Part shown: piece after piece, positions 58,428-64,000 of the stretch | Position numbering within the stretch: position 1 is the first letter of the stretch | Layout: each line of letters opens with the position of its first letter | Assembly (NCBI RefSeq): GCF_037076355.1 | Contig: NZ_AP026968.1 | Span: 388,501-452,500, forward strand | Length of the DNA: 64,000 bases | Direction of reading: 5' to 3' | DNA from: Streptococcus parapneumoniae | Lineage (GTDB): Bacteria; Bacillota; Bacilli; Lactobacillales; Streptococcaceae | The notes under the pieces: model-generated | Database searches by the model: none | What the model was told of the DNA's origin: nothing | Seen by the model: only the letters and a program-made list of their open reading frames with translations | Program-made: the position numbers and the translations under genes

Positions 58428-59789
58428 ATGGAACGAATCATTCATGGAGATGTCTTATCACCAATCTTGGCTTATATGCGCCTAAAGGGGCAACACAAGG
58501 TTATTTTAGAGAGTATTCCGAGAGACAAGGAAACAGCTCGTTTTTCTATCTTAGCCTATAATCCAGTTTTTGAGATTAAGTTTGAAAATGGAGTTCTCTA
58601 TCAAAATGGTCAAGTGATTGATCGGGATCCCTTGGATTTCCTTTATGAAGTGACTCATAAGAGACAGCACCATTCAGACCTCCCTTTTGGTGGTGGGGCA
58701 ATTGGTTTTGTTGGCTACGATATGATTTCGCTTTATGAAGAAATTGGTCAAATTCCTGAAGATACAATTGGGACGCCAGACATGCATTTCTTTGTTTATG
58801 AGAGCTACATGGTCTTTGACCACAAGAAGGAAAAAATCCATGTCATCGAGGATTCTCTCTATAGTGAGCGCAGTCAAGAAGACTTGGAAAAATCCTTGAA
58901 CCAAGTGCTTGAGGAATTACGCATTCCTGCTCCAAATGAATTTGAAGACTTGGATCTATCTCCGCTGGACTTCAAACCGCATATTGCTCCTCAGAAGTTT
59001 GAGGAAATGGTGGAAACCGCTCGTGACTTGATTCGTAATGGCGATATGTTCCAATGTGTACTTAGTCAACGCTTCTCAGCAGAAGTGACTGGAAATCCAT
59101 TTGACTTCTACAGAAATCTTCGCGTGACCAATCCATCGAATTACCTCTATTTCTATGACTTTGGGGATTATCAAATCATCGGAGCTAGCCCAGAAAGTTT
59201 GGTTTCCGTCAAAAATGGCATCGTAACAACCAATCCGATTGCAGGGACGCGACCAAGAGGAGCTACGGATGAAGAAGACAAGGATTTGGCGACAGACCTG
59301 CTTTCGGATGAGAAGGAAACAGCAGAGCATCGAATGTTAGTAGACTTGGGACGTAACGATATTGGCCGCATTTCTGAAACGGCCAGTGTCCAAGTCACTA
59401 AGTATATGGAAGTGGAGCTCTTCCGTTATGTTATGCATTTGACCAGTGTGGTCAAGGGGCGTTTGCTTCCAGAACTCACTGCTATGGATGCCTTGAAAGC
59501 AACACTTCCTGCTGGAACCGTTTCTGGAGCACCAAAGATTCGAGCTATGAGACGCATTTATGAACTGGAAACGGAAAAACGTGGCGTATACGCAGGAGCA
59601 ATCGGCTACTTGTCTGCGACGGGTGATATGGATTTTGCTATTGCCATCCGAACTATGATTCTCAAAAATCAAACAGCCTATGTGCAGGCTGGGGCAGGGA
59701 TTGTCTACGATTCCATCGCCCAAAACGAATACCAAGAAACCATTAACAAAGCAAAATCTATGACTAGAATTGGAGAACTAAGACCATGA
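58428..59789 (+). CDS. trpE: Anthranilate synthase component I
   Basis: 453-residue chorismate-using enzyme making anthranilate with TrpG. Core motifs: IGASPESLVSVKNG, NPIAGTRPRGATDEEDKDLA, EHRMLVDLGRNDIGRI, LPAGTVSGAPKIRAM and YAGAIGYLS. The N-terminal region has LLESIPRDKETARFSILA-type residues around the Trp feedback site. It ends overlapping trpG by 4 bases. Confidence 0.96.
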   Translation: MERIIHGDVLSPILAYMRLKGQHKVILESIPRDKETARFSILAYNPVFEIKFENGVLYQNGQVIDRDPLDFLYEVTHKRQHHSDLPFGGGAIGFVGYDMISLYEEIGQIPEDTIGTPDMHFFVYESYMVFDHKKEKIHVIEDSLYSERSQEDLEKSLNQVLEELRIPAPNEFEDLDLSPLDFKPHIAPQKFEEMVETARDLIRNGDMFQCVLSQRFSAEVTGNPFDFYRNLRVTNPSNYLYFYDFGDYQIIGASPESLVSVKNGIVTTNPIAGTRPRGATDEEDKDLATDLLSDEKETAEHRMLVDLGRNDIGRISETASVQVTKYMEVELFRYVMHLTSVVKGRLLPELTAMDALKATLPAGTVSGAPKIRAMRRIYELETEKRGVYAGAIGYLSATGDMDFAIAIRTMILKNQTAYVQAGAGIVYDSIAQNEYQETINKAKSMTRIGELRP

Positions 59790-60352
59790 TTTTATTGATT
59801 GACAACTATGATTCTTTTACCTATAACTTGGCGCAGTACATTGGGAATTTTGCAGAAGTTCAGGTCTTGAGAAATGATGATCCCAAGCTGTATGAAGAAG
59901 CTGGAAAAGCAGATGGTCTGGTCTTTTCGCCCGGTCCTGGTTGGCCAGTTGATGCTGGAAAGATGGAAGACATGATTCGTGACTTTGCTGGCAAGAAGCC
60001 GATTCTTGGAATTTGTTTGGGCCACCAAGCCATTGCAGAAGTCTTTGGTGGTAAGTTAGGTTTGGCTCCAAAAGTCATGCATGGGAAACAGAGCAATATC
60101 AGCTTTGAAGCGCCATCTGTTTTGTATCAAGGTATCGAAGATGGCCGTGCGGTCATGCGTTACCACAGTATTTTGATTGAAGAAATGCCAGAAAACTTTG
60201 AAGTGACAGCCCGTTCGACTGATGACCAAGCCATCATGGGGATTCAACATAAAAACCTACCGATTTATGGCTTCCAGTACCATCCAGAGAGCATTGGAAC
60301 GCCAGATGGCTTGTCTTCTATTCGGAATTTTATCGAGAAGGTTGTAAAGTGA
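59786..60352 (+). CDS. trpG: Anthranilate synthase component II (glutamine amidotransferase)
   Basis: 188-residue class I amidotransferase. Catalytic Cys in [11 protein letters not shown] (near residue 79), His-Glu in [10 protein letters not shown] near the end, oxyanion-type SPGPGWP. Supplies ammonia to TrpE. ATGA overlap with trpE. Confidence 0.95.
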   Translation: MILLIDNYDSFTYNLAQYIGNFAEVQVLRNDDPKLYEEAGKADGLVFSPGPGWPVDAGKMEDMIRDFAGKKPILGICLGHQAIAEVFGGKLGLAPKVMHGKQSNISFEAPSVLYQGIEDGRAVMRYHSILIEEMPENFEVTARSTDDQAIMGIQHKNLPIYGFQYHPESIGTPDGLSSIRNFIEKVVK

Positions 60353-60362
60353 GGAAACTAGG

Positions 60363-61367
60363 ATGAAAGAGATTATTGAAAAACTAGCAAAATTTGAAAA
60401 TTTATCAGGTGTGGAAATGACGGATGTCATTGAGCGTATCGTAACTGGGCGTGTAACTGAAGCGCAAATTGCTTCTCTCCTCTTAGCTCTTAAGATGAAG
60501 GGGGAAACACCTGAAGAACGCACAGCCATTGCCCAAGTCATGAGAGGACATGCTCAACATATTCCAACTGAAATTCATGATGCCATGGACAACTGTGGTA
60601 CAGGTGGGGACAAGTCTTTCAGCTTTAACATCTCCACAACTGCAGCCTTTGTCTTGGCTGGTGGTGGTGTTCACATGGCAAAACACGGTAACCGCTCGAT
60701 TTCTTCTAAATCTGGTTCTGCAGATGTCCTCGAAGCCTTGGGTATCAACCTAGACCTCAAACCAGCTGAACTAGGTAAGGTATTTGATAAAACTGGCATC
60801 GTCTTTCTCTTTGCCAAAAATATGCACCCAGCTATGAAATATATCATGCCAGCTCGTTTGGAATTGGGAATTCCAACGATTATGAACTTGACTGGTCCTC
60901 TGATTCACCCAATGGCTTTGGAAACACAGCTTCTTGGAATTAGTCGTCCAGAACTTCTAGAAAGTACAGCTCAGGTTTTGAAAAATATGGGTCGCAAACG
61001 TGCCATCGTTGTTGCTGGACCAGAAGGATTGGATGAAGCTGGTTTGAATGGAACAACCAAGATTGCACTTCTTGAAAATGGCGAAATCAGCTTGTCAAGC
61101 TTCACTCCAGAAGATCTGGGGATGGAAGGCTACGCTATCGACGATATTCGTGGAGGGAATGCTCAGGAAAATGCAGAAATTTTGCTCAGCGTTCTTAAAA
61201 ACGAACCAAGTCCATTCTTGGAAACGACAGTTTTAAATGCTGGTCTTGGTTTCTATGCTAATGGTAAGGTAGATAATATCAAGGATGGAGTTGCCTTAGC
61301 TCGTAAAGTCATTGCTAGTGGCAAGGCCCTTGAAAAACTCAGACTGTTACAGGAGTACCAAAAATGA
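60363..61367 (+). CDS. trpD: Anthranilate phosphoribosyltransferase
   Basis: 334 residues. PRPP-binding [17 protein letters not shown] near residue 77, [20 protein letters not shown] near 107 and NLTGPLIHP near 176. Transfers phosphoribose to anthranilate. Start 10 bases after trpG. Confidence 0.96.
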   Translation: MKEIIEKLAKFENLSGVEMTDVIERIVTGRVTEAQIASLLLALKMKGETPEERTAIAQVMRGHAQHIPTEIHDAMDNCGTGGDKSFSFNISTTAAFVLAGGGVHMAKHGNRSISSKSGSADVLEALGINLDLKPAELGKVFDKTGIVFLFAKNMHPAMKYIMPARLELGIPTIMNLTGPLIHPMALETQLLGISRPELLESTAQVLKNMGRKRAIVVAGPEGLDEAGLNGTTKIALLENGEISLSSFTPEDLGMEGYAIDDIRGGNAQENAEILLSVLKNEPSPFLETTVLNAGLGFYANGKVDNIKDGVALARKVIASGKALEKLRLLQEYQK

Positions 61368-62131
61368 GTCAGGAATTTTTAGCACGAATTTTGGAGCAGA
61401 AGGCGCGTGAGGTTGAGCAGATGGAGCTGGAGGAAATCCAGCCCCTGCGCCAGACCTATCGCTTGGCTGACTATCTAAAACAACACCAAGACCGTTTACA
61501 GGTAATCGCTGAGGTCAAGAAAGCTAGCCCTAGTCTGGGAGATATCAATCTAGATGTGGATATTGTGCAACAGGCCCAGACTTATGAAGAGAACGGAGCA
61601 GTGATGATTTCTGTTCTGACAGATGAAGTTTTCTTTAAAGGACATTTGGATTATCTACGGGAGATTTCCAGTCAGGTACAGATTCCGACGCTTAACAAGG
61701 ACTTTATTATCGATGAAAAGCAAATTATCCGCGCTCGCAATGCAGGTGCAACAGTTATCTTGCTCATCGTGGCAGCCTTGTCCGAAGAACGCCTCAAGGA
61801 ACTTTATGACTATGCGACAGAGCTTGGTCTGGAAGTCTTGGTGGAGACTCACAATCTAACTGAACTAGAAGTGGCTCACAGACTTGGTGCTCAGATTATT
61901 GGGGTTAATAACCGCAATTTGACCACCTTTGAAGTTGACTTGCAGACCAGTGTAGATTTGGCTAAACATTTCAAAGATGATTGCTTGTACATTTCTGAAT
62001 CTGCTATTTTCACAGGGCAGGATGCGGAACGAGTAGCGCCATATTTTAACGGAATTTTGGTAGGGACAGCTCTTATGCAGGCAGAAGATGTAGCCCAGAG
62101 AATCAAGGAGTTGCAGATTGACAAAGATTAA
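61364..62131 (+). CDS. trpC: Indole-3-glycerol-phosphate synthase
   Basis: 255-residue TIM barrel. [15 protein letters not shown] near residue 47, [14 protein letters not shown] near 108, [13 protein letters not shown] near 178 and [14 protein letters not shown] overlap with trpD. Confidence 0.96.
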   Translation: MSQEFLARILEQKAREVEQMELEEIQPLRQTYRLADYLKQHQDRLQVIAEVKKASPSLGDINLDVDIVQQAQTYEENGAVMISVLTDEVFFKGHLDYLREISSQVQIPTLNKDFIIDEKQIIRARNAGATVILLIVAALSEERLKELYDYATELGLEVLVETHNLTELEVAHRLGAQIIGVNNRNLTTFEVDLQTSVDLAKHFKDDCLYISESAIFTGQDAERVAPYFNGILVGTALMQAEDVAQRIKELQIDKD

Positions 62132-62717
62132 GATTTGCGGATTATCGACCAAAGAAGCGGTGGAAACAGCCGTTTCAGCAGGAGCCGACTACATCGGTTT
62201 TGTCTTCGCACCTAGTAAAAGACAGGTGACCTTGGATCAGGCTGCTGAGTTGGCAAAGCCCATTTCTGCTAATGTTAAGAAGGTTGGCGTATTTGTTTCA
62301 CCAAGTCGGGCAGAATTGCTAGAAGCGATTGACAAAGTTGGCTTGGACTTGGTTCAAGTTCACGGTCAGGTAGCAGATGATTTGTTTGAGGATTTGCCTT
62401 GTGCCAGTATTCAGGCTGTGCAGGTGGATGGAGAGGGTCATGTGCCCAATTCTCAGGCAGACTATCTACTCTTTGATGCCCCTGTGGCTGGGAGTGGCCA
62501 GACCTTTGACTGGGCTCAACTGGATACGATTGGACTAACTCAGCCTTTCTTTATCGCAGGTGGGCTTAATGAAGACAATGTAGTAAAAGCAATTCAACAC
62601 TTTACTCCCTATGCAGTTGATGTATCAAGCGGAGTGGAGACAGATGGACAAAAAGATCATGAAAAGATTAGAAGATTTATAGAGAGGGTAAAGAATGGCA
62701 TATCAAGAACCAAATAA
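62118..62717 (+). CDS. trpF: Phosphoribosylanthranilate isomerase
   Basis: 199-residue TIM barrel. Catalytic Cys in [10 protein letters not shown] (Cys7), [29 protein letters not shown] and [14 protein letters not shown]. The start codon is TTG, fixed by AAGGAG at 62105-62110 and the family N-terminus. It overlaps trpC by 14 bases. Confidence 0.93.
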   Translation: MTKIKICGLSTKEAVETAVSAGADYIGFVFAPSKRQVTLDQAAELAKPISANVKKVGVFVSPSRAELLEAIDKVGLDLVQVHGQVADDLFEDLPCASIQAVQVDGEGHVPNSQADYLLFDAPVAGSGQTFDWAQLDTIGLTQPFFIAGGLNEDNVVKAIQHFTPYAVDVSSGVETDGQKDHEKIRRFIERVKNGISRTK

Positions 62718-63918
62718 AGATGGATTTTACGGAAAATTCGGCGGACGTTTCGTCCCAGAAACATTGATGACAGCAGTTTTAGAGTTGGAGAAAGCCTACC
62801 GTGAAAGTCAGGCAGACCCAAGTTTCCAAGAGGAATTAAACCAGCTCTTACGCCAGTATGTGGGGCGTGAAACTCCTCTTTACTACGCAAAAAATTTGAC
62901 TCAGCATATTGGCGGAGCCAAGATTTATCTCAAACGTGAAGATCTCAACCATACAGGGGCTCACAAGATTAACAATGCCTTGGGACAAGTTTTGCTTGCC
63001 AAACGCATGGGTAAAAAGAAAATTATCGCTGAAACAGGTGCTGGTCAGCACGGTGTAGCAACTGCAACTGCTGCAGCCCTCTTTAACATGGAATGTACTA
63101 TCTACATGGGTGAGGAAGATGTCAAACGCCAAGCCCTCAATGTGTTCCGTATGGAGCTTTTGGGAGCCAAGGTTGAGGCAGTGACAGACGGTTCGCGCGT
63201 GCTCAAGGATGCGGTCAATGCAGCCCTTCGTTCATGGGTGGCAAATATCGACGACACCCACTATATCCTTGGTTCTGCCTTGGGGCCTCATCCATTCCCA
63301 GAAATCGTTCGTGACTTCCAGAGTGTTATCGGTCGAGAGGCTAAACAACAGTACCGCGACTTGACAGGACAAGATCTGCCAGATGCCCTAGTAGCCTGTG
63401 TTGGTGGTGGTTCAAATGCCATCGGTCTCTTCCATCCATTTGTGGAAGATGAGTCTGTAGCCATGTATGGAGCTGAAGCGGCTGGACTTGGTGTGGATAC
63501 AGAGCACCACGCCGCTACCTTGACTAAGGGTCGCCCAGGCATTCTTCACGGTTCCCTCATGGATGTGCTCCAAGATGCGCATGGTCAAATTCTTGAAGCC
63601 TTCTCTATCTCAGCAGGTTTGGACTATCCTGGTATCGGTCCAGAACACTCTCACTATCATGATATCAAACGTGCCAGCTATGTTCCTGTGACTGACGAGG
63701 AAGCCTTGGAAGGATTCCAACTCTTGTCTCGTGTGGAAGGGATTATACCAGCCTTGGAATCTAGCCATGCTATCGCCTTTGCGGTGAAATTGGCCAAAGA
63801 ACTCGGTCCAGACAAATCCATGATTGTCTGTCTATCAGGTCGTGGGGACAAGGATGTGGTTCAAGTCAAGGACCGCTTGGAAGCAGATACAGCAAAGAAG
63901 GGAGAAGCTCATGCCTAA
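62695..63918 (+). CDS. trpB: Tryptophan synthase beta chain
   Basis: 407 residues, canonical Trp[17 protein letters not shown] with the PLP lysine, [16 protein letters not shown] with the catalytic Glu, the COMM segment, [23 protein letters not shown] and LSGRGDKD. It works with TrpA, encoded next. It overlaps trpF by 23 bases and trpA by 8 bases. Confidence 0.97.
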
Positions 63919-64000
63919 GACACTAACAGAAAAATTGAACGCTATTAAAGCAGCTGGAAAAGGAATTTTCGTTCCTTATATCATGGCAGGAGACCATGAG
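63911..64000 (+). CDS. trpA: Tryptophan synthase alpha chain (5' end only)
   Basis: 30 residues visible ([20 protein letters not shown], then [10 protein letters not shown]), matching the start of TrpA with its conserved [10 protein letters not shown]-type strand. GGAGAAGC precedes the ATG. It runs off the window. Confidence 0.93.

Noticed and set aside
59171..59735. Minus-strand frames inside trpE
   Set aside because: Codon-shadow frames without ribosome sites within a fully conserved gene.

Overview
The window is a stretch of chromosome from a low-GC Gram-positive coccus of the Streptococcus mitis / pneumoniae group. The evidence is the ami oligopeptide transporter, the piu iron operon, egtUV, sczA-czcD, galR-galKT, the teichoic-acid amino-sugar pair and the trp operon in a pneumococcus-like order, together with BOX repeats and two 107-bp RUP-type elements. 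Species assignment is inference. No tRNA, rRNA, CRISPR array or intact insertion sequence was seen.

Layout. 1-3401: end of the ami operon. 3532-6658: an aromatic-compound-type ABC importer (TrpXYZ-like) behind a Phe/Tyr-rich leader peptide, an intrinsic terminator and a BOX element. 6955-13118: housekeeping run (YneF, murI, rdgB, phosphodiesterase, cbpB, xerD-like, scpA, scpB, rluB, yidD). 13228-16943 (minus): piuBCDA. 17180-23200: pepA, an immunity-like protein, a MarR regulator, egtVU, and pnuC behind a probable NAD+-II riboswitch. 23353-29262: sczA/czcD zinc efflux, galR and galKT, thioesterase. 29295-32876 (minus): xpt-pbuX with a purine riboswitch, a VOC protein and exoA. 33096-34888: a CPBP protease/SdpR/SdpI module bounded by 36-bp direct repeats. 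35015-41930: frameshifted DUF3290 gene, YetF-like protein, a heterodimeric ABC exporter, sugar transferase and aminotransferase.

42768-56046 is an AT-rich accessory locus that I regard as the most interesting part. One transcription unit encodes an LPXTG-anchored beta-helix protein, a PP2C-like phosphatase, a PhoU-like protein, a second GalT and a GalE. The next encodes a 2H phosphoesterase-like protein, an ABC importer (binding lipoprotein, ATPase, fused permease) and an MgtC-like protein. Both promoters carry the same palindrome, TGACAnCGnTGTCA, just after the -10 box, and a LacI-family regulator lies at the end. I infer one regulon, perhaps for scavenging a phosphorylated, galactose-containing compound.

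56272-64000: tryptophan biosynthesis in an unusual form. A first T-box precedes a second TrpB-like gene. A second T-box begins 3 bp after that gene ends and is followed by a roughly 220-bp multi-hairpin element and trpEGDCFBA; trpA runs off the window. Both T-boxes show a TGG (Trp) specifier.
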